A stretch of 64,000 bases of DNA from Desulfoluna limicola (GTDB taxonomy: Bacteria; Desulfobacterota; Desulfobacteria; Desulfobacterales; Desulfolunaceae). The notes under the pieces were generated by a model. That model did no database searches and had not been told where the DNA came from. It saw only the letters and a list, made by a program, of their open reading frames with translations. The stretch lies in assembly GCF_021654575.1 (NCBI RefSeq), contig NZ_AP024488.1, positions 5,483,501 through 5,547,500 of the forward strand. Direction: 5' to 3'. A program made the translations under genes and the position numbers. How positions within the stretch are numbered: the first letter of the stretch is position 1; the number at the start of each line of letters is the position of its first letter. Positions 9,066 to 17,387 of this stretch are shown here, piece by piece.

Positions 9066-9637
9066 AAAAAAATAAGCGTCTCAAACCTCAGGTTCAATGG
9101 ACCGAAGCTGTGTTTTACGCACGCCACAGGGTGTAACAGGTGGGCTCCCTTAGCCCGTCCTTTCCCCGCGACACAATCATTTCTTTTTTTTCTGTTATTC
9201 CCTGGTTTTAGAGGTGTTTCTCCTTATCGATACACTTTGTTGGTGTCATTGTTGCTTGGTATCTATCTGAAAATATGCTTAAAAAGCGCAATGCTTTTCG
9301 GTAGTAAAAAAAAGTGAAATCGGTCATGTGAAATCCCTTGACACGTTTTCAGGGCTCTGCCATAAACCGCCTCAAATTGTGTGGGTGCCGTGGTTCATAT
9401 CTCGTTGGATTACGGTATTTTCGTTATAAGGCCTTTGCCCGTGGAATCTCTTCCGCATATTTCTCATTGTTGTCCGAAAAGGGTGGCTCCCACAGCTCGA
9501 ACCGCCCGAGACCCCGTTGATACATTAATTTGTTTTTTTAAATGAGACACACCCCACCTGGGATTCGGCAGTGTTGGCGTATTGTTGCGCTTTCCTTTGC
9601 ATGGCCTGAAGAATCCGGTGTGTTTGGAGGACCAGCC
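9066..9637. other. 570-base gap before the YitT gene
   Basis: AT-richer than the surroundings. I see no gene. It holds the promoter candidate at 9338-9366 and, if that is used, a leader of roughly 265 bases with a T-rich stretch near 9530. Confidence 0.5.
9338..9366 (+). promoter_or_regulatory. sigma-70-type promoter candidate
   Basis: TTGACA, a 17-base spacer, then CATAAA (4 of 6 matches to TATAAT). Oriented towards the YitT-family gene. Confidence 0.5.
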
Positions 9638-10495
9638 ATGCTTAAGAAAGATTTCACCTACTCCGTCTTCTGGAACTGCTTTCTTATTATTTTCGGAACC
9701 CTGATTTACGTTATCGGGCTCAAAGGGATCGCAGACCCTCACAGCTTTGTTCCCGGCGGGCTTTTCGGACTTGCCTTCTATCTCTACTACCTCACCGACT
9801 GGATGAACCCCGGAGTGATCTTTGCCCTTCTGAACATTCCCATGTTCATCATCGGCAAGATTTTTATCAGCGGGCGCTTTCTGGCATACAGCTTTCTTGC
9901 CATGGCCGTCTCGTCCATCAGTTACAACCTGATTCCGGTAAACCTCGGTATTGTCAACCAGCTCTACGCGGCGGTCACCTGCGGGGTTCTGGTGGGCATC
10001 GGATCCGGGATTGCCCTTCGCTCCTTAGGGTCTAACGGCGGCCTGGACATTATCTCGGTGATTCTCTATCAGAAGTTTAATATCGGCGTGGGCAAGTTTT
10101 TCATGGCCTTCAACCTGGTGCTTTACAGCTTCAGCTTTGCCACCATGAACACCGATCTGGTCATTGCCTCCATTATTTCGGTTTTTGTCACCTCCATCTG
10201 CATGGATTACGCTCTCTCCATGTTCAACCAGAGAAAGATGGTGCTGGTGGTTTCGGAAAAACCGGACTGTATCTGCAAGGAGATCATCGATAAGCTCAAG
10301 ATCGGCAGCACCTTTATCAACGGTCAGGGGGCCTACTCCGGTAACGAGAAGAAGATTCTCATGACGATCATCAACAACATCCAGCTCAAGCGCCTGGAAG
10401 AGATTGTGTTTACCCACGATGAAAACGCCCTTTTTATCGTGGACAACACCTTCAGCGTCATCGGTGCCACCTTCTCCAAACGCAAAATCTACTAA
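9638..10495 (+). CDS. YitT family membrane protein (DUF2179)
   Basis: 285 residues. About five membrane helices occupy the first ~200 residues, with the family-typical segments GLKGIADPHSFVPGG and GSNGGLDIISVI. The C-terminal ~80 residues form the soluble DUF2179 domain (VSEKPDCICKEIIDK onwards). YitT-family proteins are widespread inner-membrane proteins whose transported substrate is not settled, so I assign no function. The ATG at 9638 follows GGAGG at 7 bases and matches the start of the first helix; the frame is open upstream but non-homologous. A small hairpin (ATCGGCAG / CTGCCGAT) overlaps the stop codon without a T run. Single-gene unit. Confidence 0.88.
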   Translation: MLKKDFTYSVFWNCFLIIFGTLIYVIGLKGIADPHSFVPGGLFGLAFYLYYLTDWMNPGVIFALLNIPMFIIGKIFISGRFLAYSFLAMAVSSISYNLIPVNLGIVNQLYAAVTCGVLVGIGSGIALRSLGSNGGLDIISVILYQKFNIGVGKFFMAFNLVLYSFSFATMNTDLVIASIISVFVTSICMDYALSMFNQRKMVLVVSEKPDCICKEIIDKLKIGSTFINGQGAYSGNEKKILMTIINNIQLKRLEEIVFTHDENALFIVDNTFSVIGATFSKRKIY

Positions 10496-10644
10496 TCGGC
10501 AGAGCTGCCGATAGACTCTTATGTGGCGGTGGGCTTCGGCCTGCCGCCCTCGATGCTTTCTTTTCATCACACCGCCTGTTCTCCTGTTTTTTTATGGCTC
10601 CATTTCGTCGGAAACGGAGTCTGCCCCCCTTTGCGTATTCCCCA

Positions 10645-10673
10645 ATGACATTTTGCTTTTTCCGTCGTACAAT
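10645..10673 (+). promoter_or_regulatory. sigma-70-type promoter for the AcuI-like gene
   Basis: ATGACA (5/6), 17-base spacer, TACAAT (5/6). Transcription would begin about 40 bases before the start codon. Confidence 0.6.
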
Positions 10674-10718
10674 ATGGCTGTCATCTCATTGAATATGTAC
10701 CCAAAACGGAGGTGAGCC

Positions 10719-11732
10719 ATGGAACACACGAGCTGGGAGAACGTGACCTATCATGCGATGGTTGTCTCCGAAGAGGAGGGAGCCTTTGTACGCAACATCG
10801 AGACGCTGACCCTCAAGGATCTGCCCGAAGGCGATGTTTTGATTCGGGTCGGCTTCTCTTCCCTGAACTGGAAGGACTGCCTGTCCGCCATGGGGAATCC
10901 CGGGGTGACCCGACGCTACCCCCACACGCCGGGTATCGATGCGGCTGGCATTGTGGCGGAATGCACCACGGGTGCCTTTCACAAGGGCGATAAGGTGATC
11001 GTGACAGGCTATGACCTGGGCATGAACACAGCCGGAGGGTTTGCCGAGTTCATTCGGGTGCCCGAGGAGTGGGTGGTGAGGCTCCCCAGGGGGCTGACCC
11101 GGAAAGAGGCCATGATGCTGGGCACCGCCGGTTTTACCGCCGGGCTTTCGGTCAAGCGCCTCGTCGATCTCGGTGTGACCCCTGAGATGGGAACCGTTTT
11201 GGTTACCGGTGCCACCGGAGGTGTCGGGAGCCTGGCCGTGTTGATCCTGAAAAAACTCGGGTTCACCGTGGCTGCCGTCAGCGGCCGGGAGGAGCGGAGG
11301 GATTATCTCACGGCCATCGGTGTGGATCAGGTGGTGCCATTGGACGATGCGGTGGACAAAAGCGGCAAGCCCCTCGGAAAGCAACTCTGGGCGGGGGTGG
11401 TGGATGCCGTGGGCGGCGAAGTTCTGGAGACCGCCATCAAAAACACCCGCAACCGAGGCGTTGTTACCTGTTGTGGCAATGTCCGCTCCGGTGATCTCAA
11501 CTCCTCCATCTACCCCTTTATCCTCCGTGGGGTTTCCCTTTGCGGAATCGACTCCGCCACCTGTCCCATGGATGAACGACTTGCCGTCTGGGCAAAACTG
11601 GCGATGGATTGGAAACCGGACGATTTAGCGGAGGTCGTTGAAAGCCTGAACGGGCTGGAAGATCTCGATGAACAGATGGAGCGTATGGTCAAAGGCGAAC
11701 GCACCGGCCGGTGTGTGGTCCACATACCATGA
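10719..11732 (+). CDS. acuI: YhdH/AcuI-type zinc-independent quinone oxidoreductase (acrylyl-CoA reductase family)
   Basis: 337 residues of the medium-chain dehydrogenase/reductase superfamily. The catalytic zinc ligands of alcohol dehydrogenases are absent. The N-terminal segment SLNWKDCLSAMGNPGV and HTPGIDAAG are typical of the YhdH/AcuI group. The NADPH-binding motif is VTGATGGVGSLAV. Characterised AcuI proteins reduce acrylyl-CoA to propionyl-CoA with NADPH, and that reaction is plausible here but not shown. GGAGG lies 6 bases ahead of the ATG. It is a monocistronic gene with its own promoter candidate. The symbol is by family resemblance only. Confidence 0.85.
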   Translation: MEHTSWENVTYHAMVVSEEEGAFVRNIETLTLKDLPEGDVLIRVGFSSLNWKDCLSAMGNPGVTRRYPHTPGIDAAGIVAECTTGAFHKGDKVIVTGYDLGMNTAGGFAEFIRVPEEWVVRLPRGLTRKEAMMLGTAGFTAGLSVKRLVDLGVTPEMGTVLVTGATGGVGSLAVLILKKLGFTVAAVSGREERRDYLTAIGVDQVVPLDDAVDKSGKPLGKQLWAGVVDAVGGEVLETAIKNTRNRGVVTCCGNVRSGDLNSSIYPFILRGVSLCGIDSATCPMDERLAVWAKLAMDWKPDDLAEVVESLNGLEDLDEQMERMVKGERTGRCVVHIP

Positions 11733-11922
11733 TTCCCCTTGCCGGGGGGCTTTTCAGCTCCCCGGCCCCTACCTGTCTTTAAACATATCGATGTTTGTCT
11801 CATTTTGTCATCCCTGCCTTGAGCCACTCTGGGGAGCGATTTACTGGTGGCACCCCTGCCCTTGTCATGACTTGTTAAGACCCTTCACGATCAACCGATG
11901 ACTCATAAAACAAGGAGGACCT

Positions 11923-12771
11923 ATGGAATCCATTGTGGTGAAACTTCAGGAGTGGCTGGCCTTTTATGGTTTGAAGGTGGTGGCGGCCCTTGCGATACTC
12001 GTGTTGGGGCGTATCGCCGCAGGCATTGTCCGGCGCCTTCTTCGAAAGGTGATGACAAAGGGCAAGGTGGAGCCTACGTTGATTTCGTTTGTCTGTAGTG
12101 TTGTGTATGTGGGTGTTCTGGCTTTTGTGGTGATTGCGGCTCTGGGGCAGCTGGGCGTTCAGACCGCCTCTTTCATTGCCGTGCTGGGTGCCGCGGGTCT
12201 TGCCATCGGCCTTGCCCTTCAAGGGTCGCTGGCCAACTTTGCCTCAGGGGTGCTGATGGTCATTTTTACTCCTTTCAAGGTGGGGGATTTCGTGGAGGCG
12301 GGGGGAGGCGTCGGAACCGTTGAAGAGATCGGGATTTTTTCCACCATGATCAAGAGTGTGGACAACAAGAAGATCATTATTCCCAATGCCCAGGTGACCG
12401 GTGGGGTCATCATCAATCACACGGCTGAAAAGATTCGCCGGGTGGACCTTGTGGCGGGCGTGTCCTACGGGGACAACCTGGATCTCGTCAAAAAAACGCT
12501 GGAAGAGGTGATGGCAGCAGAACCGAGAGTCTTGCAAACCCCCGCTCCAAAGATTGCGGTGAGCGAGTTGGGAGACAGCAGCGTCAATTTTGTGGTGCGC
12601 CCCTGGGTGAACACTCACGAGTACTGGGATGTGAGGTTTGCCTTGCAGGAGGCCATTAAGAAAGCCTTTGACGCCAAGGGGATCTCCATCCCCTTTCCCC
12701 AGCGTGACCTGCACCTGGATATGCCGAAAGAGGTGCTCCGTGTTATTGCTGAAGAGGCTGCGGGGACATGA
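11923..12771 (+). CDS. mscS: small-conductance mechanosensitive channel MscS (copy 1)
   Basis: 282 residues, close to E. coli MscS (286). Releases solutes during hypo-osmotic shock through a homoheptameric inner-membrane pore. There are three N-terminal helices; the pore-lining third helix is the glycine/alanine-rich stretch FIAVLGAAGLAIGLALQGSL. It is followed by the MscS beta domain (FTPFKVGDFVEAGG) and the alpha-beta C-terminus ending in IPFPQRDLHLD. AAGGAGG precedes the ATG by 4 bases. A paralogue of exactly the same length lies about 4.6 kb downstream (17388-18236), and the two share long identical stretches. Confidence 0.95.
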   Translation: MESIVVKLQEWLAFYGLKVVAALAILVLGRIAAGIVRRLLRKVMTKGKVEPTLISFVCSVVYVGVLAFVVIAALGQLGVQTASFIAVLGAAGLAIGLALQGSLANFASGVLMVIFTPFKVGDFVEAGGGVGTVEEIGIFSTMIKSVDNKKIIIPNAQVTGGVIINHTAEKIRRVDLVAGVSYGDNLDLVKKTLEEVMAAEPRVLQTPAPKIAVSELGDSSVNFVVRPWVNTHEYWDVRFALQEAIKKAFDAKGISIPFPQRDLHLDMPKEVLRVIAEEAAGT

Positions 12772-12787
12772 TGTTGCGGGTACCCTC

Positions 12788-12980
12788 GTAACTTTCGATT
12801 CAGTGTGTGTCAGCCCTTGCGGCGGGCAAGCTTCTGAAGAGTATGACAAACAGGCTTTGGGCGCAGTTTCGATTGCATCGCCGATGTCCGTGACCCATAC
12901 CTTTTGGGCTTAACGACCCGGAACGTTTTTGAGGCGCTTTTTTCAAAAAGCGATCCGCCGGAGGCGTAGGCTGAGTCGTG
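12788..12980. repeat. dispersed REP-like element, degenerate (copy 4)
   Basis: Left end GTAACTTTCGATTCAG resembles the terminal sequence of the family. A degenerate core CCTTGCGGCGGGCAAG and an AAACAGG segment follow, and the right core CCGCCGGAGGC lies near 12954 with GGCTGAGTCGTGAC at the end. Confidence 0.55.
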
Positions 12981-12982
12981 AC

Positions 12983-13028
12983 AAAAAAAGGCGCCGATCC
13001 CAGGCATGGGATCGGCGCCTTTTCTTTT
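12983..13028. terminator. bidirectional intrinsic terminator
   Basis: Long perfect stem AAAAGGCGCCGATCCCA / TGGGATCGGCGCCTTTT with T-rich tails in both directions. Separates mscS (plus) from the permease operon (minus). Confidence 0.93.
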
Positions 13029-13033
13029 GGCAA

Positions 13034-13303
13034 TCAGGGGGCGAAATACCTGATGGCCAAGGTACGGGTTTCCAAGAGGGAGAGCGTCCAGACGGTGAAT
13101 CCGCCGGAAAGGCGTCCCATCCATGGGGTCTCCGGGGTGGTGAGCTGAAAGGTGATGTATCCCAGGGCAAAGGCCCAGCAGAGCATGAGAAGGCCTCGCA
13201 CCGGTTTCCCGAAGAAGACATAGCCCGATGACGGGATGACAAAAGCACCGGCCATGACCCCCCAGAATTGCAGCCATCTTACGGTACGTGAGCGATGCTT
13301 CAT
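13034..13303 (-). CDS. small membrane protein, 89 aa, downstream of permease
   Basis: Not a family I recognise. Two to three hydrophobic segments are visible, roughly residues 10-28 (WLQFWGVMAGAFVIPSSGYVF) and 36-52 (GLLMLCWAFALGYITF), with a weaker one near 65-80. The start is two bases after the permease stop, so it is very probably co-transcribed and translationally coupled with it. Last gene of the minus-strand operon, ending at the bidirectional terminator. It could be an accessory subunit of the permease, but this rests on position only. Confidence 0.7.
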   Translation of the reverse strand: MKHRSRTVRWLQFWGVMAGAFVIPSSGYVFFGKPVRGLLMLCWAFALGYITFQLTTPETPWMGRLSGGFTVWTLSLLETRTLAIRYFAP

Positions 13304-13305
13304 GA

Positions 13306-14703
13306 TCAGTATCCTCTTGGCCGGGGAAGCGTGGCGGCTCCGGTTGCCATGTAGCTGGTGACATCCAGGTATCGGGACCTGTGGATCACAAACCAGACCG
13401 AGGCGAGGAAGTAGAAGGCGCACCCGGAGGCGATGTTGATCCAGTACCCGAAGTACATGCCGGCCAGGGTCGCCGTGGTGAGAGCCAGGAGCAACATGGT
13501 GGGCAGCGGGTGGAGGGGGGCGGTGTAGCCCCGCTTGATGCTTCCCATGGGGTACATCTTTCGGAACTTGATCATCATGTAGCCGGTGAGCAGGTAGACG
13601 AGAAGGGCGGAGAGGATGGAGAAGGTCACCACCTGGTCCAGCAGCCCGGTAAACCCGAAGGCGATGGCGATGGGCAACAGAAAAAGAATGGCCCGGTAGG
13701 GGGTGTTGTACTTCGGGTGCAGCTCGGCAAAGATATCTGGAATCAGGGTGTCTCGGGCCATGGCGTACCAGGCACGGCTGGCGTCTGCAATGCAGCCATT
13801 GGCGCTGGCCAGGCAGGAGAGGACCGTCCCGATAAAGAGCAGGTGGATGACCAGGGGCATGTGTGTGGCCATTGCCGCATCAAAGAGGGGGTAGACGGAC
13901 CCTGCGAGCTTGCCTGCGGGGAGCAGGCCGGAACAGACAAACCATGTGGCCGTGGCTCCGACGATGAGGGTGACAAGGCCCACCACAGCCCCCACGGGAA
14001 GGGCTCGGCTTGTGGATCGGCACTCTTCCGCGGCCAGCACGGTGCCCTCAATGCCAAGGTAGAACCAGCATCCGAACTGAAACGCACCCAAAATACCCAT
14101 CCAGCCGTAGGGCAATCCGTTGGTCATCTCTTGGATGCGTAGAAGACTTGTTTCGGCAGAGTAAAACCGGGTGCTGAAAAGGAGCACGCAGATGGTGAAA
14201 AAGGCGATGCCCGTCAGCACGATATTGAGGCTGAGGGTTGCATGGGTCCCCCGGTAGTTGAGCCAGGTGAGCGCCAGAAGGCTCAGGAGAACATAGGGGA
14301 GTGCCTGAACATCCGGGCTGAGGGTTTTGAGGACCTCTCCCACCACAAGGGCATCGGCGGCTTCGAGCATCACGTACTCAAAGACCAGCATCAGCCCCAC
14401 GTTAAAGGCGGCCAGGGGACCCAGCAGGTATTTGGCCATGGCATACTGACCGCCCGACTCGGGAATGACCGAGCCCATCTCTGTGGTGACCATGACAAGG
14501 CAGATGTAAAGGATGCCGATGACCCAGCAGGCGATAAGAGCCCCTAAGGACCCTCCCTTGACAATGCCCAGGTTCCATCCCATGAACTGCCCCACCAGTA
14601 CCACGCCGACCCCCAGAGCCCAGATGTGAAGAGGACCCAGGGTTTTGTGCAGCGCTGAGGCCTTGGTCTTTTCCTGCACGTGGGTTAAATCTGTTTTTTC
14701 CAT
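13306..14703 (-). CDS. APC-superfamily permease, ethanolamine/amino-acid (EAT-like) type
   Basis: 465 residues with about twelve membrane helices. The N-terminus (LHKTLGPLHIWALGVGVVL, then GWNLGIVKGG and PESGGQYAMAKYLLG) has the pattern of the EAT/ethanolamine permease branch of the APC superfamily. Members import amino acids or ethanolamine with protons or by exchange; the substrate here is unknown. The ATG at 14703 is preceded by AAAAGGA at 6 bases; the frame is open a few codons further but without a ribosome site. Neighbouring small membrane proteins lie on both sides on the same strand. No ethanolamine catabolic genes occur in the window, which argues against assuming ethanolamine. Confidence 0.85.
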   Translation of the reverse strand: MEKTDLTHVQEKTKASALHKTLGPLHIWALGVGVVLVGQFMGWNLGIVKGGSLGALIACWVIGILYICLVMVTTEMGSVIPESGGQYAMAKYLLGPLAAFNVGLMLVFEYVMLEAADALVVGEVLKTLSPDVQALPYVLLSLLALTWLNYRGTHATLSLNIVLTGIAFFTICVLLFSTRFYSAETSLLRIQEMTNGLPYGWMGILGAFQFGCWFYLGIEGTVLAAEECRSTSRALPVGAVVGLVTLIVGATATWFVCSGLLPAGKLAGSVYPLFDAAMATHMPLVIHLLFIGTVLSCLASANGCIADASRAWYAMARDTLIPDIFAELHPKYNTPYRAILFLLPIAIAFGFTGLLDQVVTFSILSALLVYLLTGYMMIKFRKMYPMGSIKRGYTAPLHPLPTMLLLALTTATLAGMYFGYWINIASGCAFYFLASVWFVIHRSRYLDVTSYMATGAATLPRPRGY

Positions 14704-14723
14704 TATCGTTCCTTTTCTTGCCA

Positions 14724-14892
14724 CGATTCAGCTCTCAAAAAACGGTCTCCGGCGGCAAGGTATGCCACCTTGAAAGCAGGTAGCGGATGTGATTCGGGCG
14801 GAATCCTGCTCAACTTGAGCAAGCCTGAGTGGCAAACCCACTTTTTAGATCCGGTAAACGTTTTGCCCCCGCAAGGGCCGCCGGAGGCACAA
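14724..14892. repeat. dispersed REP-like element (copy 5)
   Basis: Left end CGATTCAGC, a TCTCCGGCGG core with palindrome AAGGTATGCCACCTT, then the GCGGATGTG segment and a right core GCCGCCGGAGGC. Sits between the permease and the 40-residue small-protein gene on the opposite-strand operon. Confidence 0.7.
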
Positions 14893-14901
14893 GCGGACTA
14901 T

Positions 14902-15024
14902 TTACCGTTTCTTTGTCTTTCTCATTCGGGCTGTTTCCACCCGTACGACATCTGCGATGAGTTGAAAGGCGATGAGCCCGCACAACCCCCACGCCACGAC
15001 GTTCATAATTTTCCAGAAACCCAT
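14902..15024 (-). CDS. small single-helix membrane protein, 40 aa
   Basis: A 40-codon frame starting MGFWKIMNVVAWGLCG and ending ARMRKTKKR. AAGGAGAG stands 6 bases ahead of the ATG. One hydrophobic segment (about residues 7-26) is followed by a strongly basic tail, so the C-terminus should stay in the cytoplasm by the positive-inside rule. No known family recognised. It lies between two other small membrane-protein genes and the permease, all on the minus strand. The good ribosome site and classical topology argue for a real gene, but only conservation could prove it. Confidence 0.55.
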   Translation of the reverse strand: MGFWKIMNVVAWGLCGLIAFQLIADVVRVETARMRKTKKR

Positions 15025-15106
15025 GGGGGCTCTCCTTGATCGGTTACGTTTTCATGATTGATTTGTCACCACCTGCGGCCAGGGGGTGATTCCCATGGAC
15101 CCCATG

Positions 15107-15170
15107 TTTGCGAATGCTCTTGACCCTCGTTCCCCGGGTCCACCACATTCGCTGACGGGCTGCACCCGTG
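15107..15170. repeat. leader hairpin element, family D (copy 1)
   Basis: Inverted pair GCGAATG / CATTCGC followed by a small ACGGGC..CCCGT hairpin. The same arrangement occurs at 42667-42727. Both lie upstream of minus-strand genes in the same orientation. Confidence 0.6.
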
Positions 15171-15227
15171 AATCACCTTATCCCCTTGGCTTGAGCACGT
15201 GACCGGGGAGGCATGCGAGCATCTCGA

Positions 15228-15491
15228 TTATGCCCTGTCCGTCGACGCCCTTCCGTAGATTTCTCGGATGGTAAGTTTCAGACCTTTGTTGGACCGGGGC
15301 AGCAGATAGACAAAGTAGACGGCAAGGGCCCCGATGGTGATGCCCAGGGTGGGAAGGTCCAGAAGGTAGCGGATTCCGGCGCCGCTTTTGCCCGTGAACA
15401 CCATGGCTGAAAGCAGGGTGGCAAAGCAGAGCAGCATCACAAAGAGGGTGTCGAAAAGAACAAGCCAGGGGGTCGCTTTTTCCTTTTTCAT
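15228..15491 (-). CDS. small membrane protein, 87 aa
   Basis: Two hydrophobic segments are clear: residues ~8-32 (LVLFDTLFVMLLCFATLLSAMVF) and ~47-64 (LGITIGALAVYFVYLL). A basic C-terminal tail follows. AAGGAGAAACC leads into the ATG. The gene begins 9 bases after the stop of the preceding 101-residue gene, so the two form one transcription unit. No family recognised. The pairing of two small two-helix proteins resembles small subunits of secondary transporters, but I cannot name a match. Confidence 0.65.
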   Translation of the reverse strand: MKKEKATPWLVLFDTLFVMLLCFATLLSAMVFTGKSGAGIRYLLDLPTLGITIGALAVYFVYLLPRSNKGLKLTIREIYGRASTDRA

Positions 15492-15500
15492 GGTTTCTCC

Positions 15501-15806
15501 TTATTCCTGGCCACTGGAGGCCAGGATGTCTTGTGTGTAAATGGCCTCACGGTTGCGCCGGATATGGATGAAGACGGCCGCAAGGGAAGCGGTGGCAAAA
15601 AGGCAGATAAGCAGTGCGGAAGAGACAATCAGGGCCTCCACCATGCGGCTTGGTGCGATGCCGCGCACTGCCGTCATGGAAAAGATCACCATGGCCCAGA
15701 GGGAAACCATGGAGATGGCAATGGCGGCACAGTCATTGATAAAGAGTCGTTGTATTTTTTGTTTCAAGGGCCCGGCTCCTGTGGTTGGGATGCTCGTAAG
15801 GTTCAT
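15501..15806 (-). CDS. small membrane protein, 101 aa
   Basis: Two hydrophobic segments lie near residues 27-47 (AAIAISMVSLWAMVIFSM) and 57-80 (VEALIVSSALLICLFATASLA). After the second helix there is HIRRNREAIYTQDIL. I start at the ATG of MNLTSIPTTG; an ATG one codon earlier and a longer upstream frame (to 15929) exist, but the upstream part is proline/cysteine-rich and unlike a signal. First gene of the small-protein pair, function unknown. Confidence 0.6.
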   Translation of the reverse strand: MNLTSIPTTGAGPLKQKIQRLFINDCAAIAISMVSLWAMVIFSMTAVRGIAPSRMVEALIVSSALLICLFATASLAAVFIHIRRNREAIYTQDILASSGQE

Positions 15807-15809
15807 CAT

Positions 15810-16128
15810 GATCCGACCCACAAACGGGGCCGGCCTCTCCGGGCACAGGGAGGGGCAACAGGTGAGGCCGGGTCCGTTTGTCAGGGGGATCAAGGGTATG
15901 AGGATCTTCTTTAACAAGATGCGTGCCATGACGGCTCGTGGGGGCGATGAATCGGTGAGTGATTTTTATTGTGTTTTGAAATCAGGTGGATATGGCAGTT
16001 GGCGGCGTTTTTGGATCAGGCCGGAAAAAGGGGGGGATAGATCGGTGATTCATGAGGGGGTGTCTTTTGTTCTCTATCCGTGAACGCATGTTCCGGATGT
16101 GAGTAGGGGAGGCGTGTGTCCCGATGCC
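15810..16128. other. gap between small-protein operon and HD-GYP gene
   Basis: I see no gene, terminator or repeat element here beyond T-rich patches. It should contain the promoter of the small-protein pair (minus strand) and the 3' end of the HD-GYP transcript. Confidence 0.4.
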
Positions 16129-17043
16129 TTACGCAAGGCAGGTGCAGAGGTCTTTAAAGATCGTCTTGTCGAATTTTCCCTGAAGGATGACCTCATTTTT
16201 TATCAGGTTCAAGGTCTCATAGGGGGTCTTCAGCTTGCGGTGGGTTTTCTCCCGGTGCGTGAGGTACTCATAACTGTCGATGAGTCCTATGAGCTGCGCT
16301 TCAAAGCTGAGGTGGGCGATTCCCCTGGGGTAGCCGCTCCCGTCTAAGCGTTCGTGGTGCTCCAGGATGGCCCTGGCAATGGAGAAGTCAAAGGTGCCTG
16401 TCTCCTTGATGATGTCATGGCCGATGGCCGAGTGGGTTTTGTACTCGTCGAACTCTTTGTCCGTGAGTTTGCGGTTGGTGATGACAATGTTGGAGTCCAG
16501 GCGGGTTTTCCCGATATCGTGGAGAAGGGCGGTGAGGGACAGGCGCCGGGTCTCGTCCGGGGAGAGGTTGCAGTGGCTGCCGTAGAGCATGGTGATGGCC
16601 ATGGTGTTGATGGCATGGTCCATGGTGGACCTGTCAGACGTGGAGGAGTCGGCCAGTTTTTTGAGGAGCTGGGCATTGTTCCCGTACCCGTCAAACACGA
16701 CATCGATGGTCTCGGGCAGTTCTTTGAGGGATGCATCCGATGGCTCGGCCATGGCTTCGGACACAATGTCACAGAGTATGGACTTTACTTTGGTGAGGCC
16801 ACCGGGGGTGAGGCTCTGCTTGAGGTGGGTGTTGAAACTTTTCTGAAGTTCGGAGACGGCAGCCTTGCTGTCCCTTTGTTGAATATACACTTCAGGGGGG
16901 CGGCTGCGGGCATCTTCGGTGAAGTTGATGCGTTTGCCCTTGGGCTTGTAAAGCACGTAATCGCCACTGGCAGCTTTGCAGTAAAGGGGAACGTCCCGGT
17001 AGTAGTGAACCTGGCTCTCCTTGACCTGAATAAAATCACCCAT
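16129..17043 (-). CDS. HD-GYP domain protein, probable cyclic-di-GMP phosphodiesterase
   Basis: 304 residues. The C-terminal half is an HD-GYP domain with LLHDIGK (HD pair), the histidines of HSAIGHDI, and the GYP motif in HHERLDGSGYP. These residues bind the metal centre that hydrolyses cyclic-di-GMP. The N-terminal ~100 residues (MGDFIQVKESQVHYYRDVPLYCK) contain no REC or PAS signature I recognise but resemble the short N-terminal region found in HD-GYP proteins without receiver domains. No membrane helix. Monocistronic. Enzymatic activity is inferred from the intact motif. Confidence 0.9.
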   Translation of the reverse strand: MGDFIQVKESQVHYYRDVPLYCKAASGDYVLYKPKGKRINFTEDARSRPPEVYIQQRDSKAAVSELQKSFNTHLKQSLTPGGLTKVKSILCDIVSEAMAEPSDASLKELPETIDVVFDGYGNNAQLLKKLADSSTSDRSTMDHAINTMAITMLYGSHCNLSPDETRRLSLTALLHDIGKTRLDSNIVITNRKLTDKEFDEYKTHSAIGHDIIKETGTFDFSIARAILEHHERLDGSGYPRGIAHLSFEAQLIGLIDSYEYLTHREKTHRKLKTPYETLNLIKNEVILQGKFDKTIFKDLCTCLA

Positions 17044-17281
17044 ACACCAACCACATACCTAAACAAACAGGATAAACGTGCAAAAGCCAATACGGCAGAC
17101 CACCCTCGGCCGCATTCTTGCTGAATGATCTTATCGGCTCATGAGGTTAAAATCTTGATGGTATTTGAAAGGAAATGTGAGGCAATGAGGGGCGGAGGCG
17201 GAAAAAAAGCAGAAAAGGGGGGAGGGAATGTTTTTAAAGTTCGCGTGTTAGCCATGATAAATCGTGGGCTCTTTTTTTTTC

Positions 17282-17309
17282 TTGCCCTATATTGCCTCTC
17301 CCAGATAAT
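17282..17309 (+). promoter_or_regulatory. promoter candidate for second mscS
   Basis: TTGCCC (4/6), 16-base spacer, GATAAT (5/6). It lies about 75 bases before the start codon. Nothing else is recognisable between 17044 and 17387. Confidence 0.45.
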
Positions 17310-17387
17310 TCTGTGGTAGTTGTGTTCTCTACATTTGGCAAGGGATGAATGGTTACATGAATCTGTGATGAGTGAAAGGGTATGTTT

